A stretch of DNA of 64,000 nucleotides from Streptomyces luomodiensis (GCF_031679605.1 NZ_CP117522.1:4030001-4094000); one strand, 5' to 3'. Numbered from the stretch's first letter, positions 34,831-46,964 are shown. Translations and numbers: made by a program. Notes: a model not told the origin generated them from the letters alone.

Positions 34831-35520
34831 TCAGTGCTGGTAGCCGTAGACGCCGCGGGACTGGTCGCGGACGAGTCGGCCCTTCTCAAGTTCGATCACG
34901 CGCTTGCGCATCTGGTCCACGATCTGCTGGTCGTGCGTGGCCATGACGACCGTGGTGCCGGTCCGGTTGATCCGGTCCAGCAGCTTCATGATGCCGACGG
35001 AGGTCTGCGGGTCCAGGTTTCCCGTCGGCTCGTCCGCGATCAGCAGCATCGGACGGTTGACGAACGCGCGGGCGATGGCCACCCGCTGCTGTTCACCACC
35101 GGAGAGCTCGCCGGGCATACGGTCGTCTTTACCGCCCAGTCCTACGAGATCGAGCACCTCGGGGACGGTTTTCCGAATGGCGGCGCGCGGTTTGCCGATC
35201 ACCTCGAGCGCGAAGGCGACATTCTCCCCGACCGTCTTGTTGGGGAGCAGCCGGAAGTCCTGGAAGACGGTCCCCAATTGGCGGCGCATCTGCGGCACCT
35301 TCCAGTTGGACAGCCGCGCGAGATCCTTGCCGAGCACATGGACGGCGCCATGGCTGGCGCGCTCCTCGCGGAGGAGCAGCCGGAGGAAAGTGGACTTTCC
35401 CGACCCCGAGGAGCCCACCAGGAAGACGAACTCGCCCTTTTCGATCTCGAGCGAGACATCCCGGAGTGCGGGACGGTTCTGCTTGGGGTAGGTCTTGGAT
35501 ACGTTGTCGAATCGGATCAC
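34831..35520 (-). CDS. ftsE: Cell division ATP-binding protein FtsE
   Basis: A 229-aa ABC ATPase: Walker [20 protein letters not shown]-loop [15 protein letters not shown], signature [15 protein letters not shown], Walker [15 protein letters not shown]-switch MATHDQQIV. It binds the cytoplasmic side of FtsX. GTG 35520 gives the normal start [13 protein letters not shown]. It is the first gene of the ftsE-ftsX-ctp-smpB series. Confidence 0.96.
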   Translation of the reverse strand: MIRFDNVSKTYPKQNRPALRDVSLEIEKGEFVFLVGSSGSGKSTFLRLLLREERASHGAVHVLGKDLARLSNWKVPQMRRQLGTVFQDFRLLPNKTVGENVAFALEVIGKPRAAIRKTVPEVLDLVGLGGKDDRMPGELSGGEQQRVAIARAFVNRPMLLIADEPTGNLDPQTSVGIMKLLDRINRTGTTVVMATHDQQIVDQMRKRVIELEKGRLVRDQSRGVYGYQH

Positions 35521-35850
35521 TGAAGCACCAAGGTCGACCTGGGTAGCGGTACGGGCTGCAGCCGAAGCGGCTCCCGTCGGTGAGCGTGACCATACGCGAA
35601 CCGCACAGGGGCGCGCAGTCCGCCGTCCGGCGTTGGTGCGTTTCTTCACGCCACTATTGGGGTCAAACGGTTGACAATCCGCCCGTCGGGACGGCCGAAA
35701 CGGCCACGGAACCGGTACGGATACGGCACGGAATCGTGCGGGGCGCGCCGAACCGGACGGAAGCTGGCACAGTGGAAGGGGAACCAACCCATTTCCCTGA
35801 GCGTTGGCCCCGTGTCTACTGCGGCACCGCCGCGCGGGAGGAGAAAGCGC
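35521..35850. other. Divergent intergenic region upstream of ftsE
   Basis: 330 bp without a gene. A TTGACA hexamer lies at 35671-35676 but has no good -10 at the right distance. On the minus strand a TTGACC faces ftsE. No repeat or RNA structure was recognised. Confidence 0.4.
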
Positions 35851-36045
35851 ATGACGTACGACAGGCTCGTCTGCGCCAACTGCGCGAGCCCCGTCAGCGA
35901 GGGCCGCTGCCCGGTCTGCCGGGCCAGCAGGGAGCGCCTGCAGCAGGACGGCCTCTTCGGCGGACTGACCCCGGCCGCGCTGATAGCGCTGCTGGTGGCG
36001 CTGATCGCGGTGGCCGTGCTCGCACATGAGATGGCGACGGCGTAA
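35851..36045 (+). CDS. Small zinc-ribbon membrane protein of unknown function
   Basis: A 64-aa protein with a strong GGGAGGAG ribosome-binding site. Two Cys pairs (CANC and CPVC) in the first 25 residues suggest a zinc ribbon. A single transmembrane helix ([18 protein letters not shown]) closes the protein. It is transcribed divergently from ftsE and ends before a clear terminator. No function can be assigned. Confidence 0.85.
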   Translation: MTYDRLVCANCASPVSEGRCPVCRASRERLQQDGLFGGLTPAALIALLVALIAVAVLAHEMATA

Positions 36046-36114
36046 CGCCGCGTTAAGGCGCGGTATACGCCACGTGTCCGCCCCGGACACACCCTGCACG
36101 CACTCTGAACACAC

Positions 36115-36150
36115 AAGGGGCCCGGAGCTCTGCAGCGCTCCGGGCCCCTT
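36115..36150. terminator. Terminator between the small membrane protein and the LAXTG gene
   Basis: A 13-bp perfect stem AAGGGGCCCGGAG with its complement and a 10-nt loop, located between two convergent genes. It would serve both directions. Confidence 0.8.
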
Positions 36151-36170
36151 ACCGTGCGTAAGGCGCGTGA

Positions 36171-36869
36171 TCAGGCCACGTTGTTGCGGTTCACCAGACG
36201 CGGCATGAGGCGGAAGCCGATACCACCGGCGATCATGGTCGCGGCGCCGACCAGCAGGAACGTGGTCTCGGAGGCACCGGTCTCGGCCAGCTGCTCCTTG
36301 GCCTTGCCCTGCTCCACCGGCTGGGAGCCGACGTTGTCGGTGCCGGTGTTGTCGTCGCAGTTGGTGCTGTCGAGGTCCACGGTGCAGGTGCTGTCACCGC
36401 CACCGCCGCCGCCACCCTGACCGGGCGTGCTCGGCTCACCGGAGGGCTCGCCGGTCGGCCCGTCCGTCGGCCCACCCGTGGGCGGGTCGGTCGGCTCGTC
36501 CGTCGGCGGATCGGTCGGGTCGTCGGTCGGCGGGTCGGTCGGGTCGTCCGTCGGCGGCTGGGTCGGGTCGTCCGTCGGCGGGTCGGTCGGGTCGTCCGTC
36601 GGCGGGTCGGTCGGCTCGTCGGTCGGAGTCGGGATCGAGGTCGGGTCGTCGGTCGGCGTCGGGAGCTCGGTCGGCTTGCCCTTGCCCTTGCCGATGCCGA
36701 GGCCGACGTCGAGACCGTTCTCGTCCGCGTTGACCGACGCCTCGACTCCACCGATACCGACATCAACGCCAACGGCCGATGCGGCGCCGGCGGCGGTGAG
36801 CGACGCGCCGGCGGCGATCACCGCGCCGGCCGCTATTCGCGCAACGCGCAGCCGCGTCTTCTTCGTCAT
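36171..36869 (-). CDS. Secreted LAXTG-anchored, Pro/Thr/Asp-repeat surface protein
   Basis: A 232-aa exported protein: basic N-terminus and signal sequence ([20 protein letters not shown]), a short folded part, then a run of about nine (D/E)PTDPPT-type repeats, a poly-Gly stretch with a Cys pair ([10 protein letters not shown]), and the sorting signal LAETG followed by a hydrophobic helix and RLVNRN. It resembles class E sortase substrates of Streptomyces. The repeat region would be an extended wall-spanning stalk. ATG 36869 is used because the signal peptide starts right after it. Confidence 0.85.
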   Translation of the reverse strand: MTKKTRLRVARIAAGAVIAAGASLTAAGAASAVGVDVGIGGVEASVNADENGLDVGLGIGKGKGKPTELPTPTDDPTSIPTPTDEPTDPPTDDPTDPPTDDPTQPPTDDPTDPPTDDPTDPPTDEPTDPPTGGPTDGPTGEPSGEPSTPGQGGGGGGGDSTCTVDLDSTNCDDNTGTDNVGSQPVEQGKAKEQLAETGASETTFLLVGAATMIAGGIGFRLMPRLVNRNNVA

Positions 36870-37157
36870 CTGCCTGCTACCCCCAGTAGCTGTACTCGTC
36901 AATGGAGCAGCTATGCACGGGGCAACGGCTCGGGGTGTCTGATCTCGGCGGTCCCCATCCGTCTGAGGCGGTCCGCCGGCCCCCGTTCACACGCGCCCCA
37001 GTCATACGCATGCCGGGCGTCAGCCTTCCCAGTTTTCAGATCACCGTCAAGGCCATTGCATGCGAGATGTCCGCTATGGAAGTGCTTGACGGGTACATGG
37101 GTACAGGACTGTGACCAAAACCCCGGTGTGCGCGGCTTTTTGGGGCGGCGGGCGGGG

Positions 37158-38270
37158 TTACTTCCCCTGCTCCTGCTGCTTGCGCCAGCGGATCCCGGCC
37201 TCGAGGAAGCCGTCGAGCTCACCGTCGAGCACGGCCTGCGGGTTACCCACCTCGAACTCGGTGCGCAGGTCCTTGACCATCTGGTACGGGTGCAGGACGT
37301 ACGAACGCATCTGGTTGCCCCAGGAGTTGCCGCCGTCGCCCTTGAGCGCGTCCATCTTGGCCTGCTCCTCCTGGCGGCGCCGCTCGAGCAGCTTGGCCTG
37401 GAGGACGTTCATCGCGGTCGCCTTGTTCTGGATCTGCGAGCGCTCGTTCTGACAGGAGACGACGATGCCGGTGGGGATGTGGGTGATCCGCACGGCGGAG
37501 TCGGTGGTGTTGACGCCCTGGCCGCCGGGGCCGGAGGAGCGGTAGACGTCGACACGCAGATCGGACTCGTCGATCTCCACATGGTCGGACTGCTCGACGA
37601 CGGGGAGGACCTCCACACCCGCGAAGGAGGTCTGGCGGCGGCCCTGGTTGTCGAACGGCGAGATGCGGACGAGCCGGTGGGTGCCCTGCTCGACGGAGAG
37701 CGTCCCGTAGGCGTACGGCACCTGTACGGCGAAGGTGGTCGACTTGATGCCGGCCTCCTCCGCGTACGACGTCTCGTAGACCTCGGTCTTGTAGCCGTGG
37801 CGCTCGGCCCAGCGCAGATACATCCGCTGGAGCTGCTCGGCGAAGTCGGCGGCGTCCACCCCGCCCGCCTCGGCGCGGATGTTCACGACCGCCTCACGGG
37901 CGTCGTACTCGCCGGACAGGAGGGTGCGCACCTCCATCTCGTCGACCGCCTTGCGCACCGCCTCCAGCTCGGCCTCGGCCTCGGCGCGGGCGTCCTCGTC
38001 GCCCTCGGCGGCGGCGAGCTCGAACAGCACGTCGAGATCGTCGATCCGGCCGCGCAGCTCCTCGGCCCGGCGCAGCTGCCCCTGGAGGTAGGAGAGCCGG
38101 CTGGTGACCTTCTGCGCGTTCTCCGGGTCGTCCCACAGGGACGGGACCGCCGCCTGCTCCTCGAGCACGGCGATGTCGGCCCTCATCTTGTCGAGGTCCA
38201 GGACGGCCTCGATCGACCCCATGGTCGAGGAGAGGGACTTCAGCTCTTCGGATACATCGACGACTGCCAC
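37158..38270 (-). CDS. prfB: Peptide chain release factor 2
   Basis: A 370-aa RF2. The tripeptide anticodon region [14 protein letters not shown] contains SPF, and the catalytic GGQ lies in [19 protein letters not shown]. It terminates translation at UGA and UAA, and UGA is the commonest stop in this window. The start is GTG 38270. Unlike E. coli there is no programmed +1 frameshift: codons 20-30 read straight through as [12 protein letters not shown]. It lies 40 bp downstream of pkaB on the same strand. Confidence 0.97.
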   Translation of the reverse strand: MAVVDVSEELKSLSSTMGSIEAVLDLDKMRADIAVLEEQAAVPSLWDDPENAQKVTSRLSYLQGQLRRAEELRGRIDDLDVLFELAAAEGDEDARAEAEAELEAVRKAVDEMEVRTLLSGEYDAREAVVNIRAEAGGVDAADFAEQLQRMYLRWAERHGYKTEVYETSYAEEAGIKSTTFAVQVPYAYGTLSVEQGTHRLVRISPFDNQGRRQTSFAGVEVLPVVEQSDHVEIDESDLRVDVYRSSGPGGQGVNTTDSAVRITHIPTGIVVSCQNERSQIQNKATAMNVLQAKLLERRRQEEQAKMDALKGDGGNSWGNQMRSYVLHPYQMVKDLRTEFEVGNPQAVLDGELDGFLEAGIRWRKQQEQGK

Positions 38271-38310
38271 GGCACCAGCGTAACCGCTGCGGAAGACTGA
38301 CCGTCCCCGG

Positions 38311-39654
38311 TCATGGCGTACCGGGGTCGTGGGAGGCCGAGTGCTCGCCGCCCTTGGGCGGATCGCCGCCGTCGTCGCCGCCCGTCGCGAGCCATCCGCC
38401 CAGCACCACCGCGACCAGGGCGGCCAGTGTGACGGCCGCCACCTTGAGCCGGCGGCGGCGCAGCGCGCCCGCGACGGCGGGGTGGCGGGCCGAGCCCGCC
38501 CGGCGCTGGCCGTGCACCCGGGGGGCGCGGGCGGTGCCGTGGGCGCCGCCCGCGAGCTCGTCCGGGCTGGGCACCCGCATGCTGGTGTGGGTCTCGCGGC
38601 TGGAGTCCGGCACCGCGCCGGGGACCAGCGGCACCGCGCCGCGCCGCCGCGGGGGCGTCTGGGCGGGCCCGGGGGCGGGGACGGCGACGCCGCGGTGCGG
38701 GGTCTCCGCGGCCCGGCTCTCCCGCTCGGCCTCCCGCTGCTCATCGGACTCGTCCGGCTCGTCGATGTCCAGCGGCGGATACCCGGCCAGACTGGGCAGC
38801 ACCTCCCGCAGCCGGGCGGCCAGCTCGGAGGCGCGCAGCCGGGAGGCGGGCGCCTTGGCCAGGCACTGGAGGAGCGGCTGCCACAGCTCGTCGGGGATTC
38901 CGGGCAGCGGCGCCACGGTCTCGGTGACATGCCGGCGCAGGATCGCGCCCGGGTGGCCGCCGCCGAACGGCGTGAACCCGGCCAGCAGCTCGTAGAGGAC
39001 CGTCGCGAGGGCGTACACATCCACGCTGGCCCGGGGCGGCAGCCCCTCGACGATCTCGGGGGCGAGATAGTCCGGGGTGCCGATCACACTGCGCGGGTTC
39101 GGCGAGCGGCCCGGGGACGAGGCCCGGTCGCGGGCCGGCTGGGCGCGGATCGGGGTCGGCTCGTCGACCAGGCGGGCGATGCCGAAGTCGGTGAGCAGGG
39201 CGGGGTGCGCACCGCCGGGGCCGAGCGGGCCCGCCATGTCCAGCAGCACGTTCTCCGGTTTGACGTCGTGGTGCACGACCCCGGCGGCGTGCGCGGCGGC
39301 CAGCGCGTCGGCGATGTCCGCCGCGATCGCGACGGCGGCCTCGGGGGCCAGCCGGCGCTCATGGTCCAGACGGGTGCGCAGATCCGTACCGCGGATCAGG
39401 TCCATGACCAGCGCGAGATCATTGCCGTCGACCACCAGGTCGCGCACCCCGACCACCCGCGGGTGGTCGAGGCCGAGCAGTGCCGTGCGCTCCTGGACGA
39501 AGCGCTCCACGAGCTCCTGGTCGGAGGAGAGGTCCTCACGCAGAAGCTTGATGGCGACGGGCCCCTCGGGGCCCTCGCCCAGCCACACCGTGCCGGCGCT
39601 GCCGCGCCCGAGGAGCTGGTGCGCGGCGTACCGACTGCCGATCTTCCGTGACAA
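38311..39654 (-). CDS. pkaB: Ser/Thr protein kinase PkaB-like, membrane-anchored
   Basis: A 447-aa Hanks-type kinase. The glycine loop is [10 protein letters not shown] and the Lys lies in [11 protein letters not shown]. The catalytic loop reads [13 protein letters not shown] (His in place of the usual Arg of HRD, so non-RD type), the Mg loop DFGIARLVD, and APE is present in [10 protein letters not shown] Pro/Arg-rich juxtamembrane region leads to one transmembrane helix ([19 protein letters not shown]) and a short outside tail. The S. coelicolor pair pkaB-pkaA has this order next to prfB. Regulation probably does not need activation-loop phosphorylation, given the missing HRD Arg. Confidence 0.9.
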   Translation of the reverse strand: MSRKIGSRYAAHQLLGRGSAGTVWLGEGPEGPVAIKLLREDLSSDQELVERFVQERTALLGLDHPRVVGVRDLVVDGNDLALVMDLIRGTDLRTRLDHERRLAPEAAVAIAADIADALAAAHAAGVVHHDVKPENVLLDMAGPLGPGGAHPALLTDFGIARLVDEPTPIRAQPARDRASSPGRSPNPRSVIGTPDYLAPEIVEGLPPRASVDVYALATVLYELLAGFTPFGGGHPGAILRRHVTETVAPLPGIPDELWQPLLQCLAKAPASRLRASELAARLREVLPSLAGYPPLDIDEPDESDEQREAERESRAAETPHRGVAVPAPGPAQTPPRRRGAVPLVPGAVPDSSRETHTSMRVPSPDELAGGAHGTARAPRVHGQRRAGSARHPAVAGALRRRRLKVAAVTLAALVAVVLGGWLATGGDDGGDPPKGGEHSASHDPGTP

Positions 39655-39810
39655 GACTGCTCCGAATCCTCCGACAAGGGGGGCACGTTGGCGACAAAGC
39701 TACGCGGCTACTGGCGCGTTGGGTGCACCGGACGACGCCAACTGTCACTTCTGCGGCGGAAAAACCCTTCGGATGTCGACAAATCGCCCTGGTCGTGAGG
39801 GAGAAGCGGT

Positions 39811-39845
39811 CCGGCCCCGGCGCACTTTCGGTGCGCCGGGGCCGG
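39811..39845. terminator. Terminator downstream of pkaA
   Basis: A 15-bp perfect stem CCGGCCCCGGCGCAC with its complement, 5-nt loop TTTCG, placed after pkaA on its strand and upstream of pkaB. Confidence 0.75.
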
Positions 39846-39949
39846 TCAGCCGCCGGTTTTCCCGGAGCCGGTCGGGTCGGTCAGCCGCCAGTTGCCCGGG
39901 GGGTGGCCGGGTCGGTCAGCCGCCGGTTGCCCGGAACCGGTCCGGTCGG

Positions 39950-39960
<11 letters not shown>
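39844..39960. repeat. 35-bp tandem repeat at the pkaA 3' end
   Basis: Units starting GGTCAGCCGCCRGTT begin at 39844, 39879 and 39914, with a partial fourth at 39948 that contains the pkaA stop codon. With the adjoining terminator it fills the space between the two kinase genes. Confidence 0.85.
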
Positions 39961-41635
<1,675 letters not shown>

Positions 41636-42389
41636 GTCATGCGCTCCCTGATCGTGGTCTTACATCGGTGGTCTGCGATGGTCTGCTGGGTGGATCAGCT
41701 GCGTGAGTCAGCTTGATGGTCTGTGTGTGGTGCTCGTTCCGCCCCACTGTAATGGGGACACCCGGCGAGCCCTATCCGATCACCATCCGATCACGACAGG
41801 CCGTCCGCGCGGGGGAAGACGTGGGAATCGGACGGATGGTTGCCGGTGGAACCCGGGGAGCGGGCGGGACAGCCAGCCGGGCAGGGGGCGGGACAGCCGG
41901 CCGGGCAGGGGTCCGAGCCGCTCGATCGAGCGCCGCCGGGCGCCTCACGGAGATCGCGCGGGCGTGCCTCACGGACATCTCGCAGGCGTGCCTCACGGGC
42001 ATCTCGCAGGCGTCTCTCGAGACTCTCTCAGGGGTCTCTCGGGCGTCTCTCAGGCGCCTGACGAACATCTCGCGGGCGCTCTGACGAACATCTCGCGGGC
42101 GCATCGTGGCCGCGTTCCCTCGGGCGTCTCAAGAGCGGCCGTTCCGGTCGTAATCAGCCAGTTTCGGCCGACCAGCCGACCAATCAAGATCATGTAAGGC
42201 CGGGCGGCGGGCGAAGTGTCGGCGGCAGGTGCGAAGATGCAGGCGGCACGGAAGCGCCGAGCGCCGGGGGACTCACGCTCCGTGACCCGTACGACCCCGT
42301 ACGGACCTGTACGTGCCGAAGGGCCTGGGGGCGGCGGTGGGGGTCGGCACCCTGCCCGGCCCCCCGGACAGAAGGGACCGTTGACGGCG
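41636..42389. other. Divergent gap between pkaA and the FHA-FtsK gene, with degenerate repeats
   Basis: 750 bp without a supported gene. The centre holds short direct repeats: CGGGACAGCCRGCCGGGCAG twice at about 41866-41906, GCGTGCCTCACGG-CATCTCGCAG twice at about 41962-42012, GTCTCTC variants, and CTGACGAACATCTCGCGGGC twice at about 42058-42100. Open frames across this block mirror the repeat and lack ribosome-binding sites. Confidence 0.6.
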
Positions 42390-45300
42390 ATGCAGATTCG
42401 GCTGACCGTCCTCGGGCCGCGCAGCGCCCACCCGGGCCGTTCCGGCCACCATCCTGCGCCCGCGTCCGCCCCGCGCGCCGCCCCCTTGGGCGCGGTGGAC
42501 GTCCTGGTCACCGCCCCCGTCGGCACGGCCCTCGCCTCGGTGGCCGGCGGGCTCGCCGACGCGGTCGCCGCGGCCGGGTACGAGGCGGGGGGCGGCAGCG
42601 GTGGGGGCGGCGGCGCGGTGGTGCTGTACGCGGGGGGCGAGCGGCTGGACCCGCAGCGCTGTGCGCTCGGCGAGCCGCCGCTGGTGGACGGCGCGGTGCT
42701 CTCCCTGCACGGCCCGGCCGACCCCGACACCGGCCACTACCCCGGCTACCCCGGCCTCCCTGAGGCCGCCGTCGCCGACGCCACGGTCCATCTGGACGTG
42801 GTCGCGGGGCCCGACGCGGGCGGCGTCCACCTGCTGCACGGCGGCCAGGTCCGCATCGGCCGCTCCGCCGACGCGGACGTCCCCCTGGACGACCCCGACG
42901 TCTCCCGGCTGCACTGCGCGGTGACGGTCGCCGAGGACGGCCGCGTGACCATCGCCGACCTCGGCTCGACCAACGGCACCGCCGCCGACGGCGTCTCCGT
43001 GGGCGCCCAGCCGGTGCCGCTGGAGCCGGGGGCGCTGCTGCGGATCGGCGAATCCGCCCTGCGGCTGCGCGTCCCCTCGGCGGCATCCGCGTTCCCGTCG
43101 GCCCCCACCCGCCTCCCCGTCCACGCGGATGGGGAGGGCCACCTCCGGGTCGCCCCCACGGAGGGCCCGGCCACGGCCCGCCCCGGTCACGGTCCGGCCG
43201 GGACTCGCCCCACCCACCGTCCGGCCGGGACTCGCCCCACCCACCCGGAAGACCCGGCCACGGGCCGCTCCACCCACGCGGAAGGCCCCTGGACGGGCGC
43301 CCCGCCGTCCTCCGCGCCCACCCACACCGCCCAGGGCACCTGGACGCCCCCCAACCGCAACCCCGACACCGGGTGGACCCGGGTCCCCCAGGCGGGGGAC
43401 CCGCCCGGCCCCGGAACCGGCCCCGCCTCGGGGGCGTCCGGCCCCGAAGGCGCGTACGGCCGGCGGGACGACGGCGGCCGGGGACCCAGCGGCGGCTCGT
43501 CCGCCGGGCCCACCCACCCGACCGGCCACGGCGACCGGCCCACGGGCGACGGCCCGCGCCCCGCGCCGGGCACCCCGGGCGGTCACGGACCGGGCCGCGC
43601 CCAGGACGTACGGGACGACTGGAGGGCCAGCGCCCCGGCGGGCCCCGGCGGCGCGGGGGCCGACGGGCGGCGGAGCCACGGCACGCCCGAGGACCCGCGC
43701 CACGGCGGCCCCGCAGCGGACACCGGCCGCCGTGGTGCCCCGCCACGCGGCGGGGACGGTCCGCGGTACTCGGCCACCGACGACCCGCGGTACGACGACC
43801 CGTCCACCGCCCGCACCCGACGCAACACCGCCCCACAGGCCGGAGCGGCTGGGCGCGCCCCCGCGGGGCAGCCCGCGCGAGGCGGGGAGGAACCGTGGGC
43901 GCGCGGCGGACAGGGCGGCCGAGCGGCCGACGCCACCCCGGACCACCGGCACACTCCCCGTGAAGCCACCGGAGCCCCGGCCGGCCCCGGCGGCTCGCCT
44001 TACGGCGGCCCGGCCGCAGGCCACGGCGGACAGGGCGAGGGCGACGCGGACTCCGGTCGGCAGCCCCGCCCCGGGACGGGCTACGGCAACGCCGCGCGTG
44101 GCGGGCAGCCGCGTGGCCAAGGGCACGGCGAACCGGCCGAGCGCGCCCATCCCGGCGGTCAGCCGGGCGCCACGCCGCACGGCGGCCCGCAGACCGGAGG
44201 CGCGGGCTACGGCAACGCCTCGCGCGGCGGGGCTCCCGCCGGCCCCTCGTACGACAGCACGGCCGCAGGCCACGGCCGACCGGGCGAGGGCGGCGCGGGC
44301 CACGGCGGGAGCGCCGGGCAGGGCGGATCCGGACCGCGGCATGGGGGTGATCGCACGCATGTGGGGACCTATGCGCTGGACGCGCCGGGGGCGCAGGCGC
44401 GGCGGCGGGGGATAGGGGCCTGGGTGCGGCAGCTGGCCGGGGGGAAGGCGGCCGAGCGGGGCGAGCCGAGGGAGGACGGCGGCGCGCGGGACGCGGCGGT
44501 GCGGGCGGCCGCTGAGGCGGAGGCGTTGCAGCGGCGGTGGCCGGACCCGGCCACCGTGCTGATGACGGCGCTGGGGCCGGGTCCCCGGTTGTGGGAGCGC
44601 GCCCACGAGCACCCGGACGCGCTCGCCGTGCGGCTCGGCTCGGCCGACCGGCTGGCGGCCGGCGGCGGGCTGCTGCCCGCCGCGCCCGTCACCGTCGACC
44701 TGCGGCAGAGCGGATCGCTGGGGCTGGCCGGACCACGGGCGCGGGTGGCCGGACTCGTCCGGTCCGTCGTGGCGCAGCTGGCGGCCCTGCACTCACCGGC
44801 CGCCCTGGAGATCGTGCTGATCAGCCGCGAGGAGCGGCTGGCGGAGTGGTCGTGGCTCGGCTGGCTGCCGCACCTCAAGCCGTTGCGCGGGCAGGACTGC
44901 CGGCTGCTGCTCGCGTACGACGTCGAGCAGGCCACGGCCCGTACGGCCGAGCTGACCCGGCGGCTGGAGGACGGGCCGCTGGGCCCCGGCTGGGCGAGCG
45001 CCTCCCCGGCCGCCGCGGCGGCCGCGGCCGCGCGCCACTCCGGGCCGTACACCGTGGTGGTCGTGGACGGCGCCCCCGGTCCGGCCGCGCTGGACGACAC
45101 GCTCGCCCGGCTGGCGGTGAGCGGCCCGGCGGCCGGAATCCATCTGCTCTGTCTGGCCGAGGCGCCCGCCGCGTCGCCCACCTCCCCGCTGCCCAGGAGC
45201 TATGTGGCCGCGTGCGCCGCCTCCGCGCCCTTCGCGGCGTGCGGAGTGGCGGCCGTGCTGAGCGGCGATGTGGCCACGGGGCTACAGATCGTCCACGGGG

Positions 45301-46913
45301 ACGGGCCCGCGCCCGGCGGCATCGGGGTCACGGGAGTCACCGACGCGCCCGGCGCCACCGGGGTCATCGGCGCGACCGGCGCGACCGGCGCCACCACGAC
45401 CGTGACCGTGGACGCGGTGTCGGCGGCGTGGGCCGAGCGGTTCGCGCGGGCGCTCGCGCCCCTGCGCCCGGCCACCGCCGGGCACGGCGGCGCGTCCGGC
45501 GGCTCCGGCGGCCCGCCGACCGTCCCGCTGCCGGACTCGGCGCGACTGCTGGACGAGTTGGGGCTCGCGCGGGCCACGCCCGCGTCGCTGATGGCCCGTT
45601 GGGCGGCCGCGGCGGACGAGGTTCCGGCGGGGGGCCGGGCGCTGGCGGTGCTCGGCGCCGGGCCGCGCGGCCCGCTCTCGGTGGATCTGGCCGCCGACGG
45701 GCCGCACGCACTGATCGACGGCGCGGCGGGCACCGGTAAGACGGAGCTGCTGCGCTCGTTCGCCGCGTCGCTCGCCGCCGCCGAACGGCCGGACCGGCTC
45801 GAACTCATCCTCGTAGACGGAGCCGGTGCCGGCGCCGGGACCGGCTCCGGGGCCGTAACCGGAACCGGCGCGGGCACCGGCACGGCCACCGGCACCGGCA
45901 CCGGCGAGGGGCTGCGGGTGTGCACGGATCTGCCGCATGTCTCGACGCATCTGACGGCCACCGACCCGGTACGGATGCGGGAGTTCGCGCAGGCGCTCAG
46001 CTCGGAGCTCAAGCGCCGCGCCGAGCTGCTCGGCCCGCTGGACTTCACCGCGTGGCACGCCCGGCACCTCACCGGCGAGGGCCAGGGCGGTCACGGCGAC
46101 CGCACCGCCGACGCGGGCGGGGTCGCGGGGGCGCCCGGCACCGGCGCGGCCCGCGTGGTCGCGCCCCGGCCGCCCGCCGACATCGACCCTCCGCCGGGCG
46201 ACACCCTCCGCACGCTCAATCTGCGCGCCCAGCGCACCGCGAGCGCGGCACCCGCCGCCCGTCCCCGTCCCCTCCCCCGTCTCGTCGTCCTCGTCGACGA
46301 CTTCGACGCGCTGGTGGCCCCGGCCCTCGGCAGTCCCGGCCGCCCGGCGGCCGGTTCGGTCGTCCGTGCCCTGGAGGCGATCGCCCGCGACGGCGCCCGC
46401 CTCGGGGTGCACCTGGTCGTGGCGTCCGGCCGTCCGGACCGTACGGCGGACACGGCGGCCGTCGAGCGAGCCGGTCTACGGATCGCCCTGGACCCACGCC
46501 CCCTGAACCCAGCACACCCCGCGCACACCCCAGGCACCGCACACCCCGCCCACCCCCGTGACCCCGAAAGGCCCCATACCGCCCCCGCCTCATCGACACG
46601 CTCGGTCACAACCGCCCCCGCCGCCGCAGCCGCCTCCGGTGGCGACCCGGCTCCGGGCCGTGGGCGGCTGTTCCGCCCGGGTGACGCCGCGGCGACCCCG
46701 TTTCAGGCGGGCCGGGTGACCGGACGGATACCGCGCACCGCGACACAGCGGCCCACCGTCGTACCGCTGGAATGGCGGCGGATGGGCGATCCGCCGACCC
46801 GCCGGCCGCTGCGTGAGCTGGGCAACGGTCCGACCGACCTGGCGCTTCTGGCCAGTGCGCTCCAGCGCGCCGCGCAGTCGGCGGACGCGCCCACCGCGCC
46901 CGCGCTGATCTGA
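42390..46913 (+). CDS. FHA-domain FtsK/SpoIIIE-type ATPase with long disordered linker
   Basis: A 1507-aa protein. A ubiquitin-like N-terminal part (residues 1-110) precedes an FHA domain (about 145-230: IGRSADADVPL, VSRLHCAV, DLGSTNGT). About 430 residues of Gly/Pro/Thr/His-rich low-complexity sequence follow, then an FtsK/SpoIIIE-like module with a degenerate first ATPase, a Walker A at Lys1117 (DGAAGTGKTELLRSFAAS) and a Walker B-like LVVLVDDFDALV near 1300. The layout resembles EssC/EccC secretion motors but no WXG100 gene is adjacent. TTG 42381, better spaced from GAAGGG, is an alternative start. Dinucleotide-like Gly-Thr repeats (GAGTGTATGTGTG) interrupt the ATPase after Walker A. Confidence 0.85.
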   Translation: MQIRLTVLGPRSAHPGRSGHHPAPASAPRAAPLGAVDVLVTAPVGTALASVAGGLADAVAAAGYEAGGGSGGGGGAVVLYAGGERLDPQRCALGEPPLVDGAVLSLHGPADPDTGHYPGYPGLPEAAVADATVHLDVVAGPDAGGVHLLHGGQVRIGRSADADVPLDDPDVSRLHCAVTVAEDGRVTIADLGSTNGTAADGVSVGAQPVPLEPGALLRIGESALRLRVPSAASAFPSAPTRLPVHADGEGHLRVAPTEGPATARPGHGPAGTRPTHRPAGTRPTHPEDPATGRSTHAEGPWTGAPPSSAPTHTAQGTWTPPNRNPDTGWTRVPQAGDPPGPGTGPASGASGPEGAYGRRDDGGRGPSGGSSAGPTHPTGHGDRPTGDGPRPAPGTPGGHGPGRAQDVRDDWRASAPAGPGGAGADGRRSHGTPEDPRHGGPAADTGRRGAPPRGGDGPRYSATDDPRYDDPSTARTRRNTAPQAGAAGRAPAGQPARGGEEPWARGGQGGRAADATPDHRHTPREATGAPAGPGGSPYGGPAAGHGGQGEGDADSGRQPRPGTGYGNAARGGQPRGQGHGEPAERAHPGGQPGATPHGGPQTGGAGYGNASRGGAPAGPSYDSTAAGHGRPGEGGAGHGGSAGQGGSGPRHGGDRTHVGTYALDAPGAQARRRGIGAWVRQLAGGKAAERGEPREDGGARDAAVRAAAEAEALQRRWPDPATVLMTALGPGPRLWERAHEHPDALAVRLGSADRLAAGGGLLPAAPVTVDLRQSGSLGLAGPRARVAGLVRSVVAQLAALHSPAALEIVLISREERLAEWSWLGWLPHLKPLRGQDCRLLLAYDVEQATARTAELTRRLEDGPLGPGWASASPAAAAAAAARHSGPYTVVVVDGAPGPAALDDTLARLAVSGPAAGIHLLCLAEAPAASPTSPLPRSYVAACAASAPFAACGVAAVLSGDVATGLQIVHGDGPAPGGIGVTGVTDAPGATGVIGATGATGATTTVTVDAVSAAWAERFARALAPLRPATAGHGGASGGSGGPPTVPLPDSARLLDELGLARATPASLMARWAAAADEVPAGGRALAVLGAGPRGPLSVDLAADGPHALIDGAAGTGKTELLRSFAASLAAAERPDRLELILVDGAGAGAGTGSGAVTGTGAGTGTATGTGTGEGLRVCTDLPHVSTHLTATDPVRMREFAQALSSELKRRAELLGPLDFTAWHARHLTGEGQGGHGDRTADAGGVAGAPGTGAARVVAPRPPADIDPPPGDTLRTLNLRAQRTASAAPAARPRPLPRLVVLVDDFDALVAPALGSPGRPAAGSVVRALEAIARDGARLGVHLVVASGRPDRTADTAAVERAGLRIALDPRPLNPAHPAHTPGTAHPAHPRDPERPHTAPASSTRSVTTAPAAAAASGGDPAPGRGRLFRPGDAAATPFQAGRVTGRIPRTATQRPTVVPLEWRRMGDPPTRRPLRELGNGPTDLALLASALQRAAQSADAPTAPALI

Positions 46914-46964
46914 CCGCTCCTGACCGGTTCTCGACCGGCGTTCATCACGTTCATCACGGCACGG

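Noticed and set aside
37158..38270. Programmed frameshift in prfB
   Set aside because: The frame is open from the GTG start through the GGQ region, with no early in-frame TGA as in E. coli.
41713..42084. 123-codon plus-strand frame between pkaA and the FHA-ATPase gene
   Set aside because: Its second half is the translated short repeats (ACLTDISQACLTGISQ), there is no ribosome-binding site, and the first half has no recognisable character.
42390..46913. Type VII secretion locus
   Set aside because: Only the FHA/FtsK-like ATPase is present. No WXG100 proteins, EccB/D/E or mycosin gene is adjacent, so a secretion locus cannot be claimed.
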